Made by a program: the position numbers and the translations under genes. Shown here one piece after another: positions 26,001 to 36,298 of a stretch of 64,000 nucleotides of DNA. The notes below the pieces were generated by a model, which was not told the DNA's origin, ran no database searches, and saw only the letters and a program-made list of their open reading frames with translations. The stretch spans positions 186,001-250,000 of the forward strand of contig VIIQ02000593.1 of NCBI GenBank assembly GCA_007449985.2. Reading direction: 5' to 3'. This DNA is from Desmodesmus armatus (lineage: Eukaryota > Chlorophyta > Chlorophyceae > Sphaeropleales > Scenedesmaceae). Position 1 is the first letter of the stretch, and every line of letters begins with the position of its first letter.

Positions 26001-27315
26001 GTATTTGTGGATAACAGGTAGCCTTGTAAGTGGCTGATCGAACACGTTTACCTGTCATGTAGTGCACAACTGCCACGTGTGCTACCAGCACGTGTGCAGT
26101 ACACTCCACCCCAGGCTGATATGCTCGCATGCTGCTGTTCTCCGCCGCATGCTTGCACAGCTGGGTACGTCGTGAGCTGCACTGCTGGGTGTATGACAAC
26201 GTGCGTGCCAAGTGGCCGACTGTGGTGCGGCGTCCCTCGCGCCTGCCAGGCCTGTTCAGCGGGTACCATGCCCCCACTGGCCTGGTGCATGCTGTGCTGA
26301 GGGCTGTGGGCGTGAGGCAGGAGGACCTAGCAGCTGAGACAGCAGCCATAGGGGTGCGTGTCAAGCATGTATGGGGTTATTCAGCAATTTCTACCCGACA
26401 GCTTCAGTCGTAGGTGTGTGCTCTGTCAACTGCCAACTGTGTGTGGGGTACCCACCCGTCAGCTGTACCCAACTGCCTGTTGTGTGATTCAGTGCCCCAG
26501 ACGTAGTCAGTAGCGCGGGCCAGCTAGCAATCTATGGCTGCTTGGGCTTGCCGCAGGGCTTATCAGCACTTGCGTTCCAGAGCTGCATGCATGCCAGCTG
26601 AAGCATGCAGTCGCTACCGATGGCAGCAACAGCAGGTGTAATCATCCAGCAGCATTGCTCAAAGAGATGTGTTGCTGCCGGCGTTGCTGCTGCTGTCGTG
26701 GTGCTGCCTGCAGAACGCTGGGCTGCAGGGCGGCACCAAGGAGTCCGGCACCCTCAATGGCCACAGCAGCTTGGCGAGCTGGGATGAGTGGCAGCTGCAC
26801 CGCCTGGTGGCTCACTTCCTGGCGGCCCGCTTCCCCATCCTGCTGGCACTCAACAAGGTGGGCACGCTGCTCCCGCTGCAGCTGCATCCGTGGTGGAGAG
26901 GTGGCAGGGTGATGTGTACTGTACAAGTAAATGAGGTGCCCCACTGCTCACGGTTGCTGCAACCCAATTGCAGTTGCACGGTCTCAGTTTGGGCAATTGA
27001 CGGCTTCTGTGCAACCAAGTGGTGGCTTTGCAGCAGGTGTGCTGAAGCTTCTTCTTGCAAACCTAGTTTAGACGCTGGCACACATTGGGTCGGTCATCTT
27101 GCACCTGCCATGTGCTGCTGCAGGCTGACTTGCCAAGCGCACGGGACAACATCCGGTCTGTACTGGCAGCATACCCCCACCATGCAGCAGTGTCGGTCAG
27201 TGCTACTGCAGAGCGGAAGCTGCACCAGCTCCGCAGGCAGGGCCTGCTGCTGTATGAAGATGCAGCCGGCTCAGCTGAGCTTGCAGCCAATGGCAGCCAA
27301 CAGCCAGCTGCTGCT

Positions 27316-27351
<36 letters not shown>

Positions 27352-27909
27352 CTGCAAAGCATCCAGCAGTCTGTGTTGGGACCGTATGGTACCACTGGAG
27401 TGCTTGCTGCCCTCACGTGTGCTGTGGCATTGAAGCCGCCAAGGTGGGTGTTCCCCATCGCAGACAGGGAGCGGTGTGTGGCACTGGCGGCAGCACCCAC
27501 CCGTGCAGGCGCAGCTGGGGCTGGTGGCAGCAGCAGCAGCAGTGGCGGCAGGAGAAGCAAGCACGGCGGTTCTGGTGCCAGCACCCTGGGATGGGGTGTG
27601 GATGCAAAGGCAAGGGCAGCACAGGGGGCTGAGGCTGGGGTGCTTCGGGACTGCGTGCTGCTGAAACCTGGCAGCAGGGTTGAGGATGTGTTCTGGGTAC
27701 TGAAGAGGCCACCGTATGCCTTGCTGGAAGGGGACTTTGTGCGGGCAGAGTGCCGGGTGCTGCAGCAGGCACAGCAGCCAGGGCCTGGCGAAGCAGGGCA
27801 GCAGCAGGCGAAGACGCGTGTTGTACGCAAGGATGAGGTTGTTGGGCCTTCCAACTCGGTGCTGCTGTTGCAGACCAACCGCAAGGTCTCGTGGCAGCAC
27901 AAGCACTAG
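23003..27909 (+). CDS. RWD domain plus YGR210C-type Obg-family GTPase
   Basis: Exons are 23003-23493, 23838-24483, 24886-25227, 25462-25678, 26161-26353, 26714-26857 and 27124-27909, all in phase. An RWD domain (LEELEALEAIFGSEY, then YPSSSCAQPVLDIEGPL and EWIDANL) is followed by a GTPase of the archaeal/eukaryotic YGR210C branch. Its motifs are G1 GLVGKPSAGKSTFFNAVTG, PFTTITPNVGRG, G3 VKDVAGLVPGAYQGHGRGNAF, ELHCWVYDNVRAKW, G4 LALNKAD (NKxD, so GTP-specific, unlike the YchF at 6.4-10.4 kb), G5 SVSATAE and a C-terminal TGS-like region (VFWVLKRPPYALLEGDFV). A poly-Ala run (about 15 Ala from CAG-type repeats near 27312-27354) follows G5. If it is an independent gene, the first ATG is 23032 (929 aa). 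If fused to the hydrolase exons upstream, the product is about 1,357 aa. The role is probably translation-linked, by analogy with Obg/DRG GTPases. Confidence 0.85.
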
Positions 27910-28253
27910 CATGGGAGGGTATGGGATACTGTGCCGCTTCTGCTGCTGCTTCCCCATTGCTGGGGGTGCTTCAAAACATTTTGCGGGTGCTTGACGGAAG
28001 CAGGGCGAATGCTACTGGCTTGCTTGAGGAAGCTGCGGCAGTTGTCGAGCTCTGTCGTCACGTGGGCCGAGCGATCCTCGCATCCGAGAGTCGACGTCAT
28101 CGGCATCATCGCTACTCATGATCATCGCTACACCTGGATTTGCTTGTATAAGTGAGTTGTTTTGCTGTATTCTTGCCTTGTGTTCTGCTAGGATTATTGC
28201 TGCAGGCTCTTCGCATACAATATCTCCTAGCCAACAGCAACAGCAGTAGCAAG
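27910..28253. other. Intergenic region between GTPase and VDAC
   Basis: These 344 bases hold the GTPase 3' UTR and the VDAC promoter/5' UTR. A short tract rich in catc/gatc (28090-28130) contains small inverted repeats. No gene is seen. Confidence 0.5.
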
Positions 28254-30983
28254 ATGTCGCTTGCATTGCCTCTGTTCACAGACCTTACCAAGGCAGCCCA
28301 GGATGTGCTGTATGGCAATGTCCAAGGAGATGGTGTTTTTACCTCCGGGGCACAGGTCAAGGCTCAGACAATGACTGCAGGTGTGTTGTGTGCTGCCTGC
28401 ATGACTGCCTGCATGACTGCGTGCATGGATACTGGGGGCGCCCCAGCACGCACATTGATTGCGCAGCGCAAAAACAGTTACTGTCCCAAGTGTGATCCTG
28501 GGTGTCTGCTTGGGTGTTGGCCTCGTGTGCTGCAGATGGCATCATTCTCAACAGCAGTGTGAAGCTGGCCATGGCTCAGGGCGTGTGTGCACCCTCCCTC
28601 ACGGTGATGGCGACCCCCAGCAAGGCCCTGATGGTGATGGGCATCTTTGACTCCACAGGCTCGGTCACAGGTGTGTTGTGACACCAACAGTGCATCGCAG
28701 GCCACAATGTAGTATTGATAGCAATCTGCGCCTGCCATCGTGTTCAGGACAAGCAAGTGTGGGTGCCTCAGGGCACCCAGTGTGTGAGGGCACCCTGGGT
28801 TGTGCATGGGTCGTAAGGATGGTTTATTGTGTCCGCAATTGCCATCATTCCATGCGATGCCTAGTCGCTGAGGTGTTGTGGGGTGAGCCAACGAGGCCAT
28901 GCTGCATATCAACAAGGTGTGCCACTTTGCATTGATGTCAGGATCCAGCGTAGGCAGGCCACCTCTTGGCTAATCATACTTTATGCCCAAGGTATCAAGC
29001 ACTGGACATGCCTAGACACACTGGATGCAGAAGGTGCTGCTGTTAATGGTCGAGTGTCACTGAATGAAGGCAGCCTCAACTAACAAAAAGGTGATCCTCA
29101 ACAAACGTTTGTGAACTGCAGGTTCCGTCACTGCAAGCAATGTGTTCAACCAGCCAGGCCTGCAGGCAACATTGACTGGCACACCGGCTGTCTCTGGCGG
29201 CTCTGTCACCCTGGCTGCTCCATCCGCAACCGTGGACTACGTCACCCCCTATGCACGCCTCAGGTCAGAATGTTGGCAATGTGATCCTCTGGTTTGAGAA
29301 CAGATCCTCCGCGCCCTATCACACACCTCCTGTTTGTAGTCACAATATGGAAAGTAACTACTTTTCACACAGGCCGCATCCACACACTGCCTCCAACATT
29401 CATCAAACATGCAGGCTGATGCCCATTCTGCTGTGGGTCTTGCTGACCACCTGTCCTTTCATGCATATTTCTATGTTTGCCCACTTGCAGGGCTGTGGCC
29501 AGTCCCTCTGACCCCTCCAAGCCGCTGCAGTCAGCCAGCAGCCCCCTGCTGCAGCTGTCAGGCACCACAACGGTGGGACCCTGCGTGGTGGGCGCCAGGG
29601 TCGGGGCAGACACCAGTGCAGGACGGGTGAGCTCCTGGTCTGCAGGTATCAACTACAACCGAATGACTGCGGAGGAGGGCAAAGGGGGAGTGGAGCGACT
29701 CAACGGCCAGCAGGTACGTACCTTGCGGTAGGTGCTGTGTGTAGGCCTTAGGGGTGCTGTGTGTAGGCCTAAAGGTGCTGTGCAGGGGCATCCTTCTCCC
29801 CCTGCACAGCACCCCTAAGTCAGGCCAGCCCAGTTCAGCACAGCAGTACCTGGCAATTGGCAGGTAGGCTGCAGACTGGTGAGCAGCAGATGGAGGGCGT
29901 GACACCATGTCCAGGCAATAACACATTATGCCCAGAGCTGTCATCAGCTGCAGGCACCAGGTGCTGTTTGTCCACTTTGTGCATATGGCATGCTGCTGGC
30001 AGACATCGCGCGTGAGCCTGACCGCGAGTGCCATTGCGCTAGACCCTCAAGCATGCACGTGATGAGCCGTCCTCAACGATCGCGCAAGGCCAATCAGGGA
30101 GAACCTACGGCGTCAGGAGACGAACGGGTGCCTGTGCATCGTTTTGTGCATTCTCTTGCTTTTGAGCATGCAGTTTGTTGCATTGGTCTAACTCTTGCTG
30201 TGTCTGGTCCGCTGTGCTGTCGTGCAGTGGGGTGTGGTGGTGAATGACACCAGCGGCAGTGGCGGCGGCCGCACAGCCACCGCGAGCCTGCACCAGCTGC
30301 TGTCAGGGGGCAGGACCAGCCTGGCAGCAGAGTACACACTGCCACTCAATGGTGAGCTTCCCTTGGTGCCTGCGCCAGCTTCCTCAACATGATCATACAA
30401 GTCTGGGCCACTTGTGTTGCCGGGGCGTTGTGCTGCTCACATGTCTGACCGGGAATGTCTGCCTTTCAGCACAGTAAGCCATGTGTCTACCCTGTTGTTG
30501 AAACAGCAAGCCATGTGTCTGCCATCCTGCACAGCACCTCACGTGTCCGCCATGCTGTCGGGAATGTTACCTTGGCCATGGTTGCATGTTGATGTTGCAC
30601 CTTGGATAGGAAGAGTTTGAGGTTGGGCCACCACATAGGGTTGGGCTAGGGATGCACATGAATAGGCAGGGCCACAGTCCTGGGGTGCCTTTGCATCACT
30701 GCTTGCTGAGCGTTGGTCTCACCGCAGCACTGCATTGGTGTCCTGTTGCCTTGTTGCAGGCAAGGTGGCTGCTGGTGGTGAGCCCTATGACCTGACACTG
30801 GGTGCAGCGCAGCGCCTGACCACCGGTGGACTTGTGAAGGCAAGGGTCAAGCACAACGGCCAGATGTCTTTGCTGTACCAGCAGGCGCTGTCTGGTGTGG
30901 GCCAGTTGGCCCTCAGCTGCACCCTGGACCCACTGAGGCTCAACAAGGAGGCACCGAAAGTGGGGGTGGCTCTCACACTGTAA
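28254..30983 (+). CDS. VDAC: Voltage-dependent anion channel (mitochondrial porin, VDAC)
   Basis: VDAC is the beta-barrel porin of the mitochondrial outer membrane that passes ATP/ADP and other metabolites. Exons are 28254-28380, 28536-28670, 29122-29263, 29491-29713, 30228-30351 and 30760-30983 (phases 1, 1, 2, 0, 1), about 324 residues. The N-terminus (LPLFTDLTKAAQDVLYGN) matches the family's amphipathic helix (PFxDIGKxAKDLL). The body is alternating beta-strand sequence (SVKLAMAQ, GSVTLAAPSATVDYV, VSSWSAGINYN, TSLAAEYTLPL), and the C-terminus (GLVKARVKHNGQMSLLYQ ... APKVGVALTL) matches VKARxNNxGKxxALxQ...KxGLALAL. It is some 40 residues longer than typical VDACs (~280), the extra being in Gly/Ser-rich loops. 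A TGTAA hexamer-like polyadenylation signal used by chlorophytes occurs ~175 nt after the stop (31157-31161). Confidence 0.85.
29773..29815. repeat. Hairpin-forming inverted repeat in VDAC intron 4
   Basis: ggtgctgtgcagggg is followed, after a short loop, by its complement ccctgcacagcacc, giving a stem of about 15 bp. Just upstream (29730-29775) the unit ggtgctgtgtgtaggcct occurs twice in tandem. It could be a folded intron element or a repeat remnant. Confidence 0.7.
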
Positions 30984-33100
30984 AGGGCTAGCCCCCAGCG
31001 CTGGATGGTTTTGTTTTTGGCAACATGGGTGGTTGGGTGGTTTGCTGTAGCATGTGGCATCTGTCATGGGCTCCTCTGGTTCATGAAGCGCGTTGTATAA
31101 GCGCTGGATAGTGGGTTGTTGGCAAGGGTGATCATGAGATCATGTGATCATCGGCTTGTAAGTTGATGTTGCTGCAACGCAGGTGGCAGTGGCTGCTGGC
31201 TGATGTTGTGGGAGTGCCCCCCCCCCCCCCTCCTGCACTGCAGGTGGGGGACATTTGTATGACGTCACCCCTGATTCATGGCCAAAACACACACTCTGGT
31301 GCTACAGAGCTGCTTTGCTGCCAGCACATAGTGGCTTGATCCCACTTTGTATCATCACTTGGTTGCTGTTGTGTGAGGGTAACATGATCTTTGGAGACAT
31401 GTGTGGAGTCTGCTGTGCAGCAAGCATTGCTTGGCAGCAGTTCACAGTGTTGAAACACCTTAATCAATCAGCAATGCCTGCTATTGTAAGCCTTGACCGG
31501 TTGACAGCTAATGTAAGCCTGGATTGAGGCCGGCATAATCCCCAAGCGGCAGTACACCCTCCCTGCGGACACCCTGACACTAGACCCGCTCCTGGCAAGC
31601 ACAACCTTCTACCCATCACCAGGACTCAACCTCAACTACATGATGTGTTGATCCTTTTAGTGCTCTCTCTTGGGGTGGGGGGTAAGTGCTGACGGCCGTG
31701 ACACCCGCATGTGTCGTCAGGGCCGCCCCATGTGTCATCAGGGCCCCCCACCACCACCATGGTGTAGTTGGGGGGTTCTGGATCAAAATGAAGTAGGCTA
31801 TGCAGCACCTATATACCTAGTTGCACGAAAGCCAAGCCAGCTTCAAGAATGCAAGCTCACCCCACTGCCTGGTGGTAAACGAGATCAGTGATCACATGTG
31901 AGAAGCGGGCAGCATGTTTGTGAAGCACCCGGTAGTCCTGATTTGCAGCGTGTTTGTTACGGTTACCAGTACAATCTGAACATGAGCAAAAAAAGCAAAT
32001 CCGTAGCAATTTCGCTAGGAGGCCCGTATCCGCCTGAAACTTAGAAATCGGGATCAGGACCAACAGGACTACAATTTATCGTGTCAGAATAGTGGATGGT
32101 GCACCGAGGACAGCAGCAGACAATCGTTCGCAGTGTGCAGCAGCACTCTGGCAACACCGCATGCACCAAACGCACAACAATACTATTGATACTGTTTTTC
32201 ATGCCCCAGATGCGGGCACAGGGCTGTCCAAAATCGTGGCAGTTGCTGTAACAAATGCACACCAGTGAACAAGCATATTCTGATGAAAAAGCTTTTTGCA
32301 AAATTCTCCGTGACGATGTGGCCGAAATACGATGCGTGCAACAGGCATGGATATCTGAAAACGCGTTTGGCGAGCAGGCTCCAGAGTCAGAAATAAACGG
32401 GGGCTAAAACGGGAACATGTATGCTCTCATGACAGACCGATGATCCCCAGGGGCAGTCGTTGCCTCGTTCAGAAGTGGCAGTTGTTGTAACAGCTGTTAT
32501 AACAAGGCATCGCCAACTACCACTATGCAAGTCGCCTGGCATGCACTTTGTATTATTACAAAGTCGATTTAACATATAGACGGCACTATGCACTTTTCAA
32601 ACACCACACTGTAGCAGCGGGACCTCTGCAAGCAAGTAGGCACCTCCACACCCTGCAAACCCCGCCAGACCAACTCCACAGGAGCCACCCTAAATAAATC
32701 GACTGGTAACCGCTCCATCTAGATCTGTTTTTATTAGTGAAACGGCACCAAAAGCGCCGCGCTTTCAGCATTATTGGGCGCTCACAGCTAGTCGCGGCAA
32801 AGGGTTTTAAATTCGTGGGGTTCTGGGACGGATGCATCGCAAGGAGTACCGCGGCTCTTGTTGTTCGGAAGAACTTGCCGAAAACTGTTCATGTCGAGCG
32901 TATGTTGCCAGTCTCTTCGATGCATCACCACCATCACGCACGTCACATGGATGCCAGTTTTTGTTGTTCAATCGCTGGTATTTGAGGCCAAGAAAAGACT
33001 CTTGAAACAACAGCAGTCTAAGATGAGCCCGTGTGGCCTCAAGGACGTTGTATGACTTCTGCCTAACACTCACGATCATCACCTTTAGGTTAGTTCCTCC
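30984..33100. other. Gene-poor, relatively AT-rich interval
   Basis: This 2.1-kb interval holds the VDAC 3' flank, a C-run near 31218-31230 and one orphan open segment (31517-31651). From about 31,900 to 33,050 the sequence is visibly richer in A/T than the rest of the window and lacks the CAG-rich texture. That fits an old mobile-element insertion or the promoter of the gene at 33,101, but I could not find terminal repeats or a transposase. Confidence 0.4.
31517..31651 (+). other. Orphan 44-codon open segment, possible exon
   Basis: Between TAA (31514) and TGA (31649) the frame reads a compositionally ordinary protein segment (IEAGIIPKRQYTLPADTLTL, ending SPGLNLNYMMC). It looks more protein-like than its surroundings. 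No ATG is in frame, so it would have to be a terminal exon or a gene remnant. I could not attach it to VDAC or to any other exon. Confidence 0.3.
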
Positions 33101-36100
33101 ATGGACAAGGTGCAGAAGTCTGCCTATGCCAGAAAGAAGACGAAGCTCAGCAGAAGACTTACAGATCTGCAGAAGCTAGTGCAGATAGAGCAGCAGCGAA
33201 GAGATGCAGTCCACCTGAGGGAGCATGTAAGTGTTGCCAAGGCCGCTGCTGGTCCCGTGATGCTGCTGATGGATCAAGCAGGCCTGTACAAGCCTCCTGA
33301 CCTCCTGATCCACCAAGTATGCGCAACATCTGCAGGTGCTTGCGGACATGTGCATCCTGATAGACAGCCTGCAGCACATTAGGAAGACCTGGGACGACAC
33401 AGGACAGGATGCCGACATAACAGAGTGTGGAGCTCCCGTCTTCAATTCACATGAGCTGGTGGACGAACAGCTCGCTCAGTCCGTCCTGGCAGCCATGCCC
33501 AGCTACTGCTGCGTGGCTGGCCTGCTGCAAGAGGTGACCTGGGCGCCCATTGGTTCGGTGGCTGAACCACTGATCATTCATGTACTGTACCTCGCAGCAT
33601 CGCAGCAGATGTTTGGACCAACCATACTGAATTGCTTTGCAGCTCTGCAGAGTGATGCAGTCTGCTTAAGCTTGGCAGATTATGTGGGAACAGTCAGGGT
33701 TCGGTTTCCCAGATCTGGGACAACAGTGTCTGGGATGTTTGTCTCGGCTGTCCGCGACATCAGCATCTGAGACATCTGTCCTGGCTCTCTGCTGTTTGTT
33801 GTCCCTTGAACAGGTCACCCCAGAGCTGCTGCAGCTGGTGCTGTCCCTGCGCCCAGCCGAGATCGGCTGGATGCTGCGTCACACCTTTTGTGAGATCCTC
33901 ACTCTCATGGAGCTAACGGCCCGGGGCCAGTCACCCTCAGGCGGCAACAGCCACAGCAGCGACAGCAACAGCCATGGCAGCGGCAGCGACAGCCAAGGTG
34001 CTGGCCCCTCACACACACATCAGGACGAGCTGCATGCTGTCGTGGACAGGTTTTGTGGAGCTGTGGTGATCTTGTTCGCCCTGCAGCCGCTGGTGGTCAT
34101 GCAGGCAGCCGGGATCAACCACCGCACGCAGGAGAGCGGGGACCCCCCAGGTCAACTGTGTAAGGTGATTGATGACATGGACAAGGGGCTGCTAGGGCAT
34201 GCTGCTCTTCCTGCTTTCAGGCCACATGCATCAGTTCATGTGTGTGGGTCACAGCTTGCTTGTCCAGAGAAGCCAGTTGGCTGGTGAGGGCAGGCGCGGC
34301 GCATCGCACAACATCATCACAGCACAACACAGAGTCACCCCATCCACTGTTGCCAGCTTGCACGACCAAGCTTCCAGCTTGGGGCCTCCACCTGAGAGCA
34401 CACAGCACACCATCCACAATTTGTTCCCTCGCCAGTAGATGCAGCCGCTTGGCGCTACGGCAGCAGCTGGGTGCAGGCAGGCCCTGTGCTGGGCCAGGTG
34501 GTGCAGCTGGTGCCTCTTGCACACGGTGCTGCCCCAGATCACCACAGTGCACGGACAGAGCTTGAGCTTGGAGGCTAGACCCTTGAGGTGCTGCTCTGTG
34601 GTGCGGTGTCCTCTGCTGTCTTGCGCTTGGCTGTGTGCAGGACGCGAGCCGTCGGGTGCAGCTCACAACACAGCAGGCAGGATATCTGGGCTCCGCTGTG
34701 CAGGAGGTGTGCGAGCCCTAAGTTCCCTGTTGAACCAAAGCTACATGGGCCCAAACCTTGTGCCAGCTTTCACATACCGTGTTTCCAATCAGCAGCCGCA
34801 GCCCTACACCACACTCGCCTTCATGTCACACAGCTGGCGCCTCAGGTTGCTGTCACCTTGGTGGGGCTCAGCACGGTTGTCCACGCCTGGGCACCACTCG
34901 CATTGCAGAACCACCCACATGCTTCTTATGTCGCTGCTGCTGCCGCTGCCGCTGCCCTGCTGCCGCTGCTGCTGGCAGGTTGACCTCATCCGCCGCAGCA
35001 CATGGTTCAAGCTGAGGCCACTCCTGCAGGAGGCCTCCTGCCCCTCACTGATCCTGCTGGCCGCCCAACAGCAGCAGCAGCCACCCCGGCAGCAGGGACA
35101 GCAGCACCCTCAGGACCCGCAACAGCAGCGATCGCAGGACGTATGGGACAATACTGTGGGGGCGGGCCAGGGCAGGGGGCTCAGGGCTGCGGCAGCAATG
35201 GCCGGGGGGCCCGGCGGGGGCGCCACGCCGTCCATGCCATATCACCAGCTGTGGCAACAGCTGGGGCATATGCCAACCTACAGCGCGTTGGTCTGTGCGT
35301 TGTGCGTTGATGCCCTCACCCCGCTGCAGAAGGCGCACTGGATTGTGGCCAGTTACCCGTGGTGAGCAAGGGGAATCGGGGGATCGGGCTTTACTTTGCT
35401 GTCCTTCTGAGGTGTGGTGTGTGCCCTTGGGGCGTGGTGCTGGGCTGATACCCCACGCTTCTCATGTTCTCAGTGAACGGTACAGCGCCACTGGCGTGTG
35501 ACACGAAGTGCAAGGGCTGGCAGGTGCCCCAGTCATTGTGCTAAGTGAGCAGCATCAACTGCCCCTCCCTGTACCACAGCCACAGCTGACAGCAGCACAC
35601 CCAGGGTGTGGTCAGGCGCTGTTGTACTGCATACTATACTCAGTGCATCAACCTTTGCGGCTGCCAGCATTACTTGGCGTGGTGTTTTTTTGGTTCCTGT
35701 GTCTGATTGCTATCTTTCCTGCTGGTCGCCCTGAGGAGTTGGGGTGTGTATCGACCGGCACATGCGGCTTGTCTCCTGTTTCCTCTGTAGGCTGCCAGCG
35801 CCAGTGGTGCTGTGCCGTGTCGCTGCCACCATATTTGAGCAAGCCAAACGGCAGCACCACAGCAAGCAGCACCATCAGGAGCAGGAGCAGCAGCCGCAGG
35901 AAGTTGAGCAGCAGCAGACAGACCAGGTGCAGGAGGGGTCTGCAGGTGAGGCCGTGCAGCAGCAGCAGCAGCAGGGCCAGGCAGCAGATGGCATGAAGGT
36001 CCCAGCAGTATCCCCCTCAGCTGTGATGAGCCAGCGGGGTGCGGGGGATGTGGCAGCATGCCAGCGGCACCTGGAGCAGCGCAGGCAGCGGTGGTACCAG

Positions 36101-36298
36101 CAGATGCACCTCAGGGAGCAGGGCCCAGAAGAAACCCAGCAACAGCAGCAGCAGCAACAACAGCAGCTCCTTGCTGACAGTTTGGCATGGCAGCGAGAGG
36201 ATATGCCGCCGAGTCTGGGCACAGCTGGCTTGCCGGTGGGGTGCTTGTCAGGGGTGGAGTTGGGTGGAGGCCAATGCATCGGCAGCAGAAGCTACTGA
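33101..36298 (+). CDS. Unknown 580-aa protein, Gln-rich C-terminus, 8 exons
   Basis: I do not recognise this family. Exons with agreeing phases are 33101-33226, 33336-33533, 33814-34150, 34221-34283, 34436-34497, 34641-34706, 34979-35361 and 35791-36298. The fifth and sixth are the least certain. The start has MDKVQKSAYARKKTKLSRRL, and residues ~1-42 form a basic amphipathic/coiled-coil helix. The middle is helical and rich in Leu and Cys (VLADMCILIDSLQHI, PSYCCVAGLLQEVTPELLQL, EIGWMLRHTFCEILTLMEL, RFCGAVVILFALQPLVVMQ), resembling a HEAT/ARM-type alpha-solenoid, though no repeat is clear. After it come VDLIRRSTWFKLRPLLQEA and YHQLWQQLGHMPTYSALVC. The last exon is a long Gln-rich, coiled-coil-like tail (QQQ runs with QRRQRWYQQMHLREQ). 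It has no signal peptide. A 53-bp tandem duplication (about 36314-36405) follows the stop. Confidence 0.6.

Noticed and set aside
33227..33316. Open continuation of the first exon of the unknown gene at 33101
   Set aside because: Retaining it would leave a 19-nt intron. The GTAAGT donor at 33227 gives a 109-nt intron and a clean phase.
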